A stretch of 64,000 nt of DNA, taken from Quercus robur. Taxonomy: Eukaryota; Streptophyta; Magnoliopsida; Fagales; Fagaceae. The first letter of the stretch is position 1. Each line of letters opens with the position of its first letter. The notes under the pieces are model-generated. The model searched no databases, was not told where the DNA came from, and was given only the letters and a program-made list of their open reading frames with translations. The translations under genes were made by a program, and so were the position numbers. Where the stretch lies: the NCBI RefSeq assembly GCF_932294415.1, contig NC_065537.1, forward strand, positions 682,001 through 746,000, given 5' to 3'. Shown here piece by piece: positions 49,191 to 59,771 of this stretch.

Positions 49191-50709
49191 AAATTTGGCC
49201 TGCAACCTTTGGCCACAAAGTGTACACATTTCTTTAAAAGAACCATATGGATGTGTACATACATCCTTCATTATGGATGCTTCTGCCAAACAAATAACAA
49301 GTTAAATATAATTCAATTCAATGCACATCCAATAATTTGAATTTTTTTTCTTCCGAAAAGAGTTTCAAAAGAATACAGAAAGTAGCGCACACATAGACAT
49401 AGTTTGGGTTAGCATCTGGAGTATCCATCAAATGTTTAAATACAAAGTAGCAGAGCAGGCATGTAAATATTTAGATTAGATGGAGAGATGAGCAAAAAAA
49501 AAGGGAGAAATATTACACCTCTTTATATTTGTGGTTAATAGGATGAATGTGAAGTTGATGGTTGAAGTTGTTCCTCTATGTTTTCTAACTCCTCTTCCAC
49601 TTTGCGCCTTTGAATCCAATCCTGCAGTATTTATATAGTTGAACAATGAGAGTCAGTCACTGAGAAGAAGAAGAGGAAATGAATATGAGGATGTGAAATG
49701 ATTTGTGGTTACACCAACTTAACAAACTCTGCTAAAAGAAAGAAAGGAAAGGAAAGGATAGTTGAAGTAATGAAGAAGAAGAAGAAGAAAAACACAACAG
49801 CAAAGCATGAATATTGAATAGTAGGTACGTAATAATTACACTTTGAATTAGCTGGTATCTACAACAAAAAGCATAGTGCTTTAAGGAAAAGGTAAAACTC
49901 AATTAGTCATCAGAATGAAACCCATGGTGTTTGCCGCATTGCATTGCATATTGGGCAATAAACAAAAATCTGAAATTGAAAAAAGAACACAACTTGCATT
50001 GCATTGCATTTGTATTAGCAAACACACACATAGACATAGACATAGACATAGTTAAAGAAACAGAAGCTATTTTTCCCCGGCATCAAGATCTACATGGAGT
50101 AACGCAGCCAAGTGTTGAATGCTCGATGACTTCACCAGTGAATGTGAATGTGAATCAGTCACAATTGAATAGACAGTACACATCTCTACTACTCTGCTCG
50201 CTTCCCTCTCTGTTACAATCCCAGAGCAAAAGGCGAGGACAACACTTGGAGAAAGAATCCCGTGGTAGACGTGTAGGGCCTTGTTAGCTTTAAGGTTGTA
50301 TAACTGTATTGCAATGGTCTAGACTAGAATTGAACATAGACAACATACTACTTTGTCTACAAAATACCCATTTATATATTTACACCTCTAATTTCATCAT
50401 TGTAAGAGGCAAAATTTTAAGCCAATTATAAAATGCCATTTCAAAGTTTAGTGGCAAATTCTAAATTAATGTCATTAAATTAGATGGTAACATGTGTCAT
50501 CCAAATTGGCATCATATTGGCATATCAAAATTTTTGCCACGTGTCATTTGGCCCACAAGATAAAGATAAATTTCCTATTTAAAATTTATAGGTAATTATC
50601 TTTATTAAAATAAGTAAATAAATAAAATAAATATAAATTTTCTATTCAAAATTGATAGATAATTATCTTTATTAAATAAATTAAATAGAGATAATTATTT
50701 ATCTTTGTT

Positions 50710-51246
50710 TAGGCCTCGTCAAAGGGCCGGGTCGGGCCGGCCTGACCCATTTTTACTTGGCCCATGAGTCTAATGGGCTGGGCTTAACGGGCTGTTGACT
50801 AGTCAATGGGTTGGGTCGGGCCAGGCTAGATGGAAAAACCCTAGCCCATGGCCCTACTCATGGGCAATGCCCATTTGGGCTTTAGCGGGATGGGCTAGTG
50901 AGGTGCGTTTAATGGGCTACTCATGGGCATTTTTAACAGGTCTTCAATGGGGTTATAAAAATTTAACCAAAAAAATTATAATTATATATTATTACAAACT
51001 ATCAAATTGAACAATTAAATCTACTAAAAAGATTCTATTAAAAAAAATACTAAGACATGCCTCTTAAAAAGGTACTAAAATAAGATTAATTAACTTTTTT
51101 TGATAAGAATAAATAAGTACATTGAATTAAATATCAACTCTTAAAGGAAATATTTGAAGAATATATAAAATATCAATTCTTAAAGGAAATATATGAAGAA
51201 TCAAATATCAACTCATTAAGGAAAGAATTTCTTCCAACCAACGGTA

Positions 51247-51288
<42 letters not shown>

Positions 51289-51745
51289 GAATTTATTCTA
51301 TAATTGTAACTTGTAAGGAAAGAATTGGAATTTATCAAAGGAAAGAATGACTTTCTTTCTAGAGACACAGAGGTAGGGCAACAGTCATCTTAGTAACTTT
51401 GTTTTAAAAATCAAAACTACTAGACTAATACCAAAATATATATATTTATTATGCATATTGTATCACAATCATTCCAAGTATTTAGTAGTTAGGTGTGTGG
51501 TCTTAAAGTTTTTATAATGTCTAATTTTGGGCAATGAGTCAGGCTAACGGGTCGGGCTACTGGGCTGGGCTAACGGGCCGACCCACCGAGCGCCCATGGG
51601 TAAAGAAACCAACCCATAACCTGTCCCATTGGGTTACTGGGCTGCCCATGGGCTTCAATATTACCGGGCTGGGCTGCCCATTAGCCTGGTGGGCTAGCGG
51701 GCTACTGAGCCAGCCCATGGGTCATGGGCTATTTGATGACCCTTA
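50710..51745. mobile_element. Non-autonomous hAT element nested in the solo LTR
   Basis: The ends TAGGCCTCGTCAAA and TTTGATGACCCTTA form an imperfect inverted repeat, with the exact 8-bp duplication tctttgtt at 50702-50709 and 51746-51753, the hAT length. The subterminal parts are dense in 'tgggctgggc/ccatgggc' words. The middle (51000-51530) is AT-rich with a 37-T run near 51250-51286. Translations such as those at 50795-51010 are repeats, not genes. Confidence 0.88.
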
Positions 51746-52096
51746 TCTTTGTTGATTATTATTTTTATCAAAATATGATATTTATCAAAATAGATAAATA
51801 GAGATAATTATCTCTAAGAAGAATTTGGACCAATCAAAAGTCTGCTACATACTTTCAAGCATATCAATTCATAGTGGAGCTTATCCTCTGAAATCACTTA
51901 AATAGAGGACATCCCCTCTCATTTTCGACACGAAGTTTTCAAGACGTCAAAGTTCTGGAGAAATTCTGTCTCAAGAACACACGAAGAACATTCAAATAAG
52001 TTCTTCGAAGTTCTATTGGAATTAAGCTGAAAAAGCCTCCATAAACTTCAACAAACCTCAAATCCTTGAAACTCAACGGATCAAGCCTCTAAAGCC

Positions 52097-52184
52097 CCAA
52101 AGAACTTCAACCTAAAAGCCTTCATATTCAAAGACTTGAACCAAAGAACTTCAACCTAAAAGCCTTCATATTCAAAGACTTGAA
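52097..52184. repeat. Perfect 44-bp tandem duplication within the solo LTR
   Basis: The unit ccaaagaacttcaacctaaa...cttgaa occurs twice with no spacer (52097-52140, 52141-52184). Confidence 0.9.
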
Positions 52185-52461
52185 GAACAATAAATCTCTA
52201 ATAAGCTTGAAGCTAGAGATTTGTTGTGGAGACCGTTCAATCCATCTTTCAACTAAAGTCAAGAAGATTCCTTATTCAAGTCAAGTTCAATAAAGATAGA
52301 ATCAGAGGGTATTCTTTTGTAAAAGAATTGAAATAGAGATTGTACTCATTATACATCAATACAAATTTATATTTTGCAAACCTATTTCTTTTCAATTGTT
52401 TGATTTTCTACAATTGAGAAAAATTTGTGTTTACAATCATATGGTAAAATGTCTACCTTTT

Positions 52462-52465
<4 letters not shown>

Positions 52466-52500
<35 letters not shown>
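52466..52500. repeat. Poly-A tract
   Basis: About 35 A residues, shortly after the LTR's target duplication. It could be the tail of a lost retroposon, but nothing recognisable adjoins. Confidence 0.7.
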
Positions 52501-52502
<2 letters not shown>

Positions 52503-54180
52503 ATTTTATCTAAACTAGAGTGTGAAAAATAGTAAGCCCAACATCCAAAGTAGAAATTTGTTGATTTTAAACTTCAAGAAAGAGCCCATTTAGATCTTAA
52601 CAATTAATTTGACACAAAATTTACTTACGTCTTCTTTACTTTGACTTATAAATTTGATTAATCTATTATTGCAAAATAAAGTTATAATTAATTTATACTT
52701 TGATCTCCAAAAACCTCATGGCTACTGGTGGTTCTCTCTCTCTCAAGCTTAGCCATGGCCGAGCTTCATGAAGCCTACGCCTCCCCACTAGCACTAATGG
52801 TAGATTAGCTCAACAGCACCACCACAACCGCTGGCTGCCTCCTCCTCTTTATTTCACTTTATTCTCTTTGTTTTTCTCTTTTACTTTTTCATTTTGTTTA
52901 TGGCCGAACCCCCTTTTGTGTTTGGTATTGTGATTGGTTTTTGGTTTGGTTGATTTAGGGATTGGTTTTTTTGTTGGCTGAAATGATTTAAATGATTTAG
53001 ATTTGGGTTTGTATAATGGGGTACTGGGAGTTTTTGATTTCAAGCTTGGCTATTAGAGTTTAGAAAATGGGATTTTGGGGTTAATTTCAAAATGGGTTTA
53101 GATGTACAACACATATAAATGTTTTGGATGATTTCAAAACGGGTTTGGGTTTTTTTGATTTCGAGTTTAATTGTGTGTAAGATTTGTCTGTGGTGGTGGG
53201 CTTTATAAAAATGGTGGTGAGGCCGTGGTCTTGCTGATTTGGTATGGGTTTGGACTTTGGTATACACACAAAAAAGAACAGAGAGGGACGAGAGGGAGAG
53301 AAGACAGACGGTCAAAATGACTCACATCCCTAGCGTTATTTAGGGACTAAATTGGTTGGTTTTGAAATGTTTTTGAACCTTGTTGGTATTATCCCAAACC
53401 CCATGGTATGTTATTGAAATTTATCCTTATTATATAACAACATATTTACAGTTTTATATAACTCAAAAAACAATTGAAATCGTGACTTAAAGTCACATTT
53501 TTCATGTTGAAAATCATGACTTTAAACCATGGTTTCAATAATTTTTGGGTGTATTTGCAAGAAGTAATACCCTTACGTCAATAATTTTTATTTTATTTTA
53601 TTTGCAACATGTATTACCCTTACGAGGATTACCCTCGAATACCTAGCCACCACAAGCACCTTAAAGCAGTTATTACATCTATTTGTTTTGGCTGGGTACC
53701 TTTAAGATATTCAACACTAGGAGTATATGTGTATGCATATTATGTAGTTATGAGAATGACCCTCGATTGTCTACCTAGTCACCACAAGCACACCTTAAAG
53801 CAGTTGTTACACTTGCATCTCTATTGGGTTTTAAATTGTTATTCTGTTCTTGTCATATTAATTAAAATAATGCTTGAAAAGAGAGATCAAATTATATTAA
53901 ATTATTATGTTGTTGTTGTTGTTGTTGTTGTTGTGTGTGTATATATATATATATATATACTCTAATTACTTGTTTAGAAAAGGTAGTATAAGCTAGCTAG
54001 GAGCCTAGGGATCGATTGAAGATGTTCATGACCTGTTTAATTTAGAGGTCGTCTTAATTAATTGAGCGTGGGGTCACAGTCTCAATGTCAAACGGTGGCG
54101 GTGCGGTTCCATGTCAGTATGCATATATTATATACACGTTGCAATATGCAAAGTGCAAATACAGCACACACCACCACGTT
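52501..54180. other. Spacer with local duplication
   Basis: No gene recognised. A direct repeat of 'accctcga..acctag.caccacaagcacc' and 'ttaaagcagttgttaca' type sequence lies near 53625-53690 and 53755-53815. A (TTG)n/(TG)n/(TA)n compound microsatellite lies at about 53908-53960. Confidence 0.5.
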
Positions 54181-54464
54181 GGTCATGGCATGCAATGCAA
54201 TGCCACGCTGACAAACTTTAATGATTAACGTGGCCTACTATTATACCAGACAGTAGACACGAATATATGCAGTACCGGCTACCAAAGTATACGTGATGAA
54301 TGAATATATTATGTACAGCCTAAACAATTCATATATAAGCTAGGGTGATGAGGTTATATATATATACTAGTAAATTGAACTTGTGGCATATATAGACAAA
54401 TTTAGGCAAATTAAGATATATTGGCATATATTATTACAGTGGTCGAGTAGAGAAATTAGAACTG
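54181..54464 (+). promoter_or_regulatory. Candidate seed-type promoter of the small LEA-like gene
   Basis: Within 300 bp upstream of the ATG there is an RY element (catgca, 54189-54194), an ABRE-like core acgtgg (54228-54233) and another acgtg at 54291-54295; cacgtt lies just outside near 54176. RY and ABRE motifs are known binding sites of seed-maturation regulators (B3 factors and bZIPs). A TATA-like tatatatata runs at about 54355-54365. This is motif reading only. Confidence 0.4.
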
Positions 54465-54722
54465 ATGTCAGGGCCACAGCCACCGGAGTCAAAGACTGCA
54501 ACAACATACGAGTCAATATCTGGGGGAGAGAACAAAACCAAGATTGAGATACGTTCAGGAGAGGATCAGGGTATGATTCAAATAGATAAGTTTCAGGACA
54601 AGTTCCAAGATGCTGCTGGAAAAGGTGGCCCTGTATTTGGTGCTGGTAAAGATGAAAACAAGCAGGACCTTGGTGTTACTGGGACACCTGCGAATGAGAA
54701 CCTCACCTATAATTTATATTAA
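54465..54722 (+). CDS. Small hydrophilic seed-maturation/LEA-like protein
   Basis: An intact 85-residue frame with no introns. It is very hydrophilic, with TATTYESISGGENKTKIEIR, then QIDKFQDKFQDAAGKGGPVF and GAGKDENKQDLGVTGT near the end. The pattern TTYES..GGEN...DQ.G.IQ.DK.QDK..DAAG.GGPVFGAGKD...QDLGVTGT is that of a plant family usually annotated as seed maturation or LEA-like. It has no signal peptide and no cysteine. Proteins of this kind are thought to be disordered and made during seed drying; the exact role is not established. RY and ABRE-like motifs upstream agree with seed expression. No strong alternative start. Confidence 0.75.
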   Translation: MSGPQPPESKTATTYESISGGENKTKIEIRSGEDQGMIQIDKFQDKFQDAAGKGGPVFGAGKDENKQDLGVTGTPANENLTYNLY

Positions 54723-54843
54723 GCTTTTTATGTACTGTACTGTAGTAGTAGTGGTGTAATAGTGTAATACCAATATCTCCCTTATATCATAATATATGTA
54801 TATTTGAAATTTGAATAATCTTAATTTCTGTTTGTGGATGTGG

Positions 54844-54847
<4 letters not shown>

Positions 54848-54886
<39 letters not shown>
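54848..54886. repeat. (TA)n microsatellite
   Basis: About 19 uninterrupted TA units, 125 bp after the LEA-like stop codon, probably in or just past the 3' UTR. Confidence 0.9.
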
Positions 54887-54888
<2 letters not shown>

Positions 54889-55415
54889 GTGTTATTAGTT
54901 AGAGGATTGATATTTGTAATGTGAAAGGTCTAACGTACATGACACAAGAAATATGTTTGTAACTTTTTATCCTCTCGAGTTTCTTTTACTCCTCGCTGTT
55001 TCTTTGTTGAGCAACCTAAGCTTGGCGAGCCTCATGGGCTTGGTCAATAATTTCTATTTAGTGATTTCTACCTATACAAAAATCCGGAAATTGTTTAGCA
55101 ATGGAATAAAAAATATAAAATGATCAGTGGTGTGTATAAGTCAAATTATCTCAATATAGTTCGAATTCTCAGCCAGTTCAACCCTGGAGGAAAGAGGAGA
55201 GGGTTGCAATGGTTCAAGGCCAGTGTAAAATTTGGTTACTTTCACTGGCGGCTTCACAGAGTTCAGGGTGGTCACAAGAACACCTACCTTGGAAAAAAAA
55301 TAATTATTATATGTAAATTTTAAAAATTTTATGATTTTTTATCCTAAAAAAATATTTGGGACCACCCTAAATTTTTTTAGGCTCAACATAATTATACTTT
55401 GGACAAAATTTAGCA
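54887..55415. other. Spacer with no recognised gene
   Basis: Contains short frames only. Positions 55150-55290 are less AT-rich but match nothing recognised. Confidence 0.4.
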
Positions 55416-55773
55416 ACAAACTTAGTTGTAGACTAAGACTACAACTCCGCTTGATATATTTTTTTTATGTGAATTTCGATAAATCCACTATTAGATTATA
55501 TTATCTTCTTAAATCTTCCATACTTGCAAAATTTTAAAAAGATCAAATATCAAAAGCTATATTATCACTCAAATTTATAAATTTCGAATTTTTGTTGTCT
55601 AAAATTATATATAAAAAATAAGTCTATAAATTAAATAGTAAATAACTGTATGAAATTTGACATGTGTTTTGAGAACATAAAAAACATATAATTTAACATT
55701 TAAAATTTTAAAATATGTAACTATGTTAATTTGTTTAGTGAGAGTTGTAGCCTTAGGCTACAGCTTTGTTTGT
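55416..55773. mobile_element. MITE with self-palindromic ends
   Basis: The left end acaaacttagttgtagacta and the inverse of the right end, acaaacaaagctgtagccta, align over about 33 bp. Each end is itself a palindrome (tgtagccttaggctaca on the right; gtagactaagactac on the left). 358 bp long, AT-rich interior, no coding. Target duplication not settled. Confidence 0.6.
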
Positions 55774-56109
55774 AGTCAAACTTTTCTTTAAACTTTGATC
55801 TCTTTAATAATATATTAGGTCCTTACAAACAAAAAGAAAAAGCCTAAGAAAATTTTTGTGGAACTAAAATTTTGAAAAAGATGTAATTTGTAGTATCGAT
55901 AATAATACTTTCATGCAAAGATTTCAAAATAAGAAAATTCAAAAAAAAAAATTGTAAGACTTTATGTCTTTGTGTGCATGTGTATTTTTTTATTTTTTTT
56001 AATGGTCAACATATGAAGTTCTATTTTTATTAAATTTTATATAATTTAAGTTTCTTAATGACCACACTGAAAAATATTCCTAGAGTTGTCACTTGTTACT
56101 TTTCTTTTC

Positions 56110-56515
56110 TTTTTTGGTAAAAAGGATGATTCATTAAACAAAACTAAGGGACTACAGCACGATCAAGATAGCTCCTGTCAAAATAAATGCCATTCAAATC
56201 AGCCTCAAAGGCTTCCAAAACGTCCACAGGCAGACTATGAAAAACAAAATAATCTAAGAGTTGAACAGAGCCCAATCTAGCCATAACGTCGGCACAACGA
56301 TTCGCTTGCCAAAAACAATGTCTGACCTACACCTGTTGGAATTGGCTCAACAAATGTCTGCACTGCGCTAGTTTGTTCTTCACCCTATCAAGAATGTAAT
56401 TGAAATCTTGAGAAGAAGAGCCCGTGTGTCTAATTGGGAAACCAAGGTATTTTCCAAGCAATGGGGTAGAGTGGAACCCAAGTATATCACAGGACTCCCT
56501 GCTATCCTTATCCAC
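56110..56515 (-). mobile_element. LINE 3' fragment with internal deletion
   Basis: Minus strand. 56515-56380 reads the reverse-transcriptase thumb region (DILGFHSTPLLGKYLGFPIR, then DFNYILDRVKNKLA). It then passes directly into RNase H sequence (QCRHLLSQFQQ, then HCFWQANRCADVMARLGS, then SLPVDVLEAFEADLNG) down to about 56120. In the LINE at 12671 these regions are about 1.4 kb apart with zf-RVT between them. One stop separates the RNase H halves. The 3' end is near 56110. Confidence 0.8.
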
Positions 56516-57633
56516 ATTCTGTATTACCCCTACAATTCGGAGTTATTTGGCCATGATGAAGCTTCCACACTAGATTTAGGGGAAAATTAGCACTGTCGGC
56601 ACAAGTAGCCAAAACTACCAAAATAATGCTCCTGCTAAAACTACACCAAAGCTTCAGATTCCCTGCTAAAGTTAAAGTTGCTTTGATTCCCTATTGCAGA
56701 GATGGTTCCTACTCAACCTGCTCCCCACGGAGAATAAATTCCATCCAAAAAGCACATGAGGAGAATACCATTCACTGCTTAAATAGTGTTTTATTTTGCC
56801 TATATAAAGGGGGGATGTCCCTTTCGTACAGAGATATCTCTTTTTCCATCTTTCCTTTCATACTTCCAACCCTATGACTACTATCCCTTTCAAGCATTGT
56901 AATTGCTATTATCCTGTAAGTGTTTTTGTTTTAATCTATAATCAAAGCTATATTTTGTTAAAATCTTAAGTGTTTTATTTTAAAGTTATACCGCCTTACT
57001 TTCAGCATTTATTTCCATGATGTCTTCCATTCCCCATATTCCATGCGAGAGTGCATGAGGTCCTACCATGTGGTACTTTAATATTTCATTTAGTCTTTTT
57101 TTACCTTTTTTCTTTAAGTTTTTTTTTTTAATTTTTTTTATTGTTACATAAATGACCATTTTCTTTTTTTACTATTATCTAAAAGGTGGGCTACTATTAA
57201 AAATTAGATCAAATTAGACCAAACCTTATGAAAAGCCCAAGCCCACTTATTCTCTTACATATCATGACCCAAGCATTATCATTTCCCATGTGTAGATGAA
57301 AGCCAAGACTCTAACCCACTTACAAACTTGATTTCTCCTTCCCCACGTGTAGATGAAACTTAAAAGCCAAAATCCTGACTCACTTAGAAGCTCTCTTCCT
57401 TTGTACAAACTTCTTTTCAGACTACACACACTCTTCAACTTCTTTAAAAACAATGGTTTGCAGTCAAGATTCAGTGATCCCATTTGACAAAACCAACATT
57501 CTTACTCATTTTTCAAATCTTAATTCAGCCCTCTTGCGTAATCTAATGGAGATGTATAGTTAAGGAAAAAAATACAATCACTCTTAAAAATAAAATAAAT
57601 AAAAAGAAAAGAGGAAATGTACAATCTAACCTC

Positions 57634-57675
<42 letters not shown>

Positions 57676-59700
57676 GAGTGGTATATTAGGATTCCCCAAA
57701 TTGAAGATAGTATTCAAACTTACCAATGAGCTACACTTTGGAAAGATTGTCTTCTAAGATATCAAGTACTTCTCTTGATGTGTTCCAAAAAATGTCAAAT
57801 GGTATGCGATATGACATAGTCACTAATAGTCATATTGCATTTAACTATATTCATACTAAATTTTGAGTTTTCAGTGATGCTATGTTACTAGGAATGAAAA
57901 CCAATTTGTTGCAATGACTTTTGATATGCTCCTACAATTAATTAAGAAATTCATAGCAAGTTGGACCAAACTATTTGCGATGCCTTTGAATTGCAGGTGT
58001 TTTTATTTTATTTTTTTTTATAAGCAAATGCATGAAAGTAGTAGGTCCATCATAAGTATATAGATGATCATAAGTTCAGATATTAACAAACAATTGAGAT
58101 ACTGTAGTCATAAATTCTTATAGCATTTGCCCCTTTTGAAAATCTAAACAATTTATAGGATTTTAACCAAAACTATTTGGGATATAATCTATGATGCAAA
58201 TATAATTTGGGTATACCATATGGTAGCAACTAGAGAGGACTACAAAAACTTTTAGTTAGATGCATACTAATTTTGTTTTTTTTTTAAGTCTTATTGTAGT
58301 ATTGACATGGTTTGGCTTAAAATAGAATTTCATTGGCAAAATCAATGATATGTTCATTCAATCAAATCCATGAGCAACAAGGGTATGCCATATGTGATCT
58401 TTTTACTGTAAATGTTCCTTCATTTAATTATTGCTAGTTCCTGATTTATATAGTTTTTAATATTAGAAAAAAAAATATTGTGGCTAACAATATGTACTTA
58501 TTTTACTTATTATAGCAAATCTATGTTTATTTAGATATTCATTTCTATGAATTCTCTTCAAAATTTCTTTGCTTACTCAATTCCTATTGATGTAAATAGT
58601 AAAGATTGGAATCCTATAGAAACCAAGTTTATTGTTTCAATTTGAGACCAACATAATTTAATTATACTTTTTATGCAAAGCTTGAGACCAACATACTTTT
58701 ATGCACCAACATAATTTAGTTATACTTTTTATACAAAGCTTGAGACCAACATGCTTTTATGCATGAGTGCATGAGGTTATGCCATTTGACGCTTTTGCAT
58801 TTAGCATTTTTTAAAACCTTTTTTCATTAAGTTTCTTTTTACTGTTACCCAAAATATCACATTAACTTAGTTTTACTATTATCTCATTAATTTCTTGAAA
58901 TTTCACCACACCTTTCTCTCTTCATTGTGTCTTTTAACATACTCACCGTTTTATTTTAAAAAATAATAATAATAATTAAGAACTAATACAACTAATCAAA
59001 TAAGGCCTTAGAGAGAGATAGAGAGACAGGAAAATGTTGTGGATTGTTAAATATAACACATTTTTTTAGTATTACCAAAATCAAAGACCTAATATTAACA
59101 AAGCATTTGTAAGAAATAGAAAGAAAGGAATCTAAGGGGTAGCCACCATCGTCATGCTAGCCTCCCACCACCATCAAGTCAACAAACCTACAATGTAAAT
59201 TTTTTTTTTTTTTTTTTTTGGGTCGCTTTTTGAGATGAATTCATTACTACCAAAGTTTTATAACAATTATGCTATAATATATGTATAGCATTCTCCAAAA
59301 TCATCTTGTATAAAACATTACAATCTTATATGTGTATTGCATGAGCAACTTACTTGTTTGCAACAAAGCATGGATATTTTTTAACATTTCCTATAATCTT
59401 AAAATATTGCCTCGTACCAAATGCCAAAAACTTAAGAGCTTAAATAACATTTTTTTTTTTATATTTTTAATTGAGATATTTAGTTTTAATAAAAAAAATG
59501 GCACAATTAATATATATATATATATATGTTGAGAGCAACCGTCTGAAATTTCATTTTCATCTAAGGTTCTCTTTGAAGTTTGAAGTGAAAAACCTCTCCA
59601 ACTCTCCATTCGTATTTATACTTGATCCAGTTGGAGTTGGCCCAAGCCTAGGTAGTACTATGCCACTGTTATAGTTTGGAACATTTGTATTCGTATTTCA
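56516..59700. other. Repeat-rich spacer upstream of the PPR gene
   Basis: No gene recognised. 56600-56950 looks like part of an LTR (tatataaaggggggatgtcc near 56801, then a leader-like stretch), but its ends were not found. Others: a diverged tandem with 'cacgtgtagatgaaa' at 57285-57360, (CT)n at 57636-57670, a 58-bp tandem at 58648-58763, and a diverged repeat pair starting 'gtgcatgagg' near 57048 and 58768. Confidence 0.5.
58648..58763. repeat. 58-bp tandem duplication
   Basis: The unit ccaacataatttaattatac...cttttatgca occurs at 58648-58705 and 58706-58763 with a few differences. Confidence 0.8.
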
Positions 59701-59771
59701 CTCCATTGTTGCAAAACTAAAACCAAAACCAAAAACCCATAAAACAATGAGATGAGGAGAGCTCCTTGGCC

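Larger units (their letters stand above)
44049..50183 (-). pseudogene. CPL4: Unprocessed pseudogene of RNA polymerase II CTD phosphatase-like 4
   Basis: Exon-like blocks on the minus strand follow CPL4 order with introns kept, so this is a decayed gene copy and not a retrocopy. ~50183-50063: start (VTDS..SLVKSSS). ~49621-49545: RRKVEEELENIEEQLQPSTS. 49262-49191 and 48919-48885: CTLCGQRL, then GVALGNIHE, split by a MITE. 48565-48402: GLRLHNAEIVNLKEAD, then KKLYFV, then LLNSNELTDMASEEEYLK; the FCP1 catalytic motif DLDHT expected between them is deleted (about 17 nt, shifting frame). ~47335-47067: KLRPFVCTFLKEASEMFEMY, DPQGEYFSAKVIS and HQKGL, then an extra T breaks the frame. ~45201-45030: ETYPSFASSC, CKSLAELKRDE and GALATVLK, then another shift. 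~44945-44905: ELKDNLVDRDVR. 44285-44049: BRCT end (WKMAA, TKLDSSVTQLVSK, FLVLPRWIEESNYRWQKQPEENY) and stop. CPL4 removes phosphates from the polymerase tail; this copy cannot. Confidence 0.85.
50401..52435 (+). mobile_element. Solo LTR interrupted by a hAT element
   Basis: Starts TGTAAGAGGC and ends TGTGTTTACA, with the exact 5-bp duplication atcat at 50396-50400 and 52436-52440. After removal of the nested hAT the LTR is about 1.0 kb. A leader-like part with repeated cttcaacctaaaagccttca and a 3' part with poly-A-signal-like AT sequence fit an LTR read on plus. No internal retrotransposon domain adjoins. Confidence 0.88.

Noticed and set aside
50795-51755. Trp/Gly-rich frames of 71-73 residues
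   Set aside because: Translations of the tgggctgggc repeats in the hAT element.
59766-59771. TTG start for the PPR protein
   Set aside because: A plant gene would start at the ATG two codons downstream (59772); TTG gives only two extra residues.
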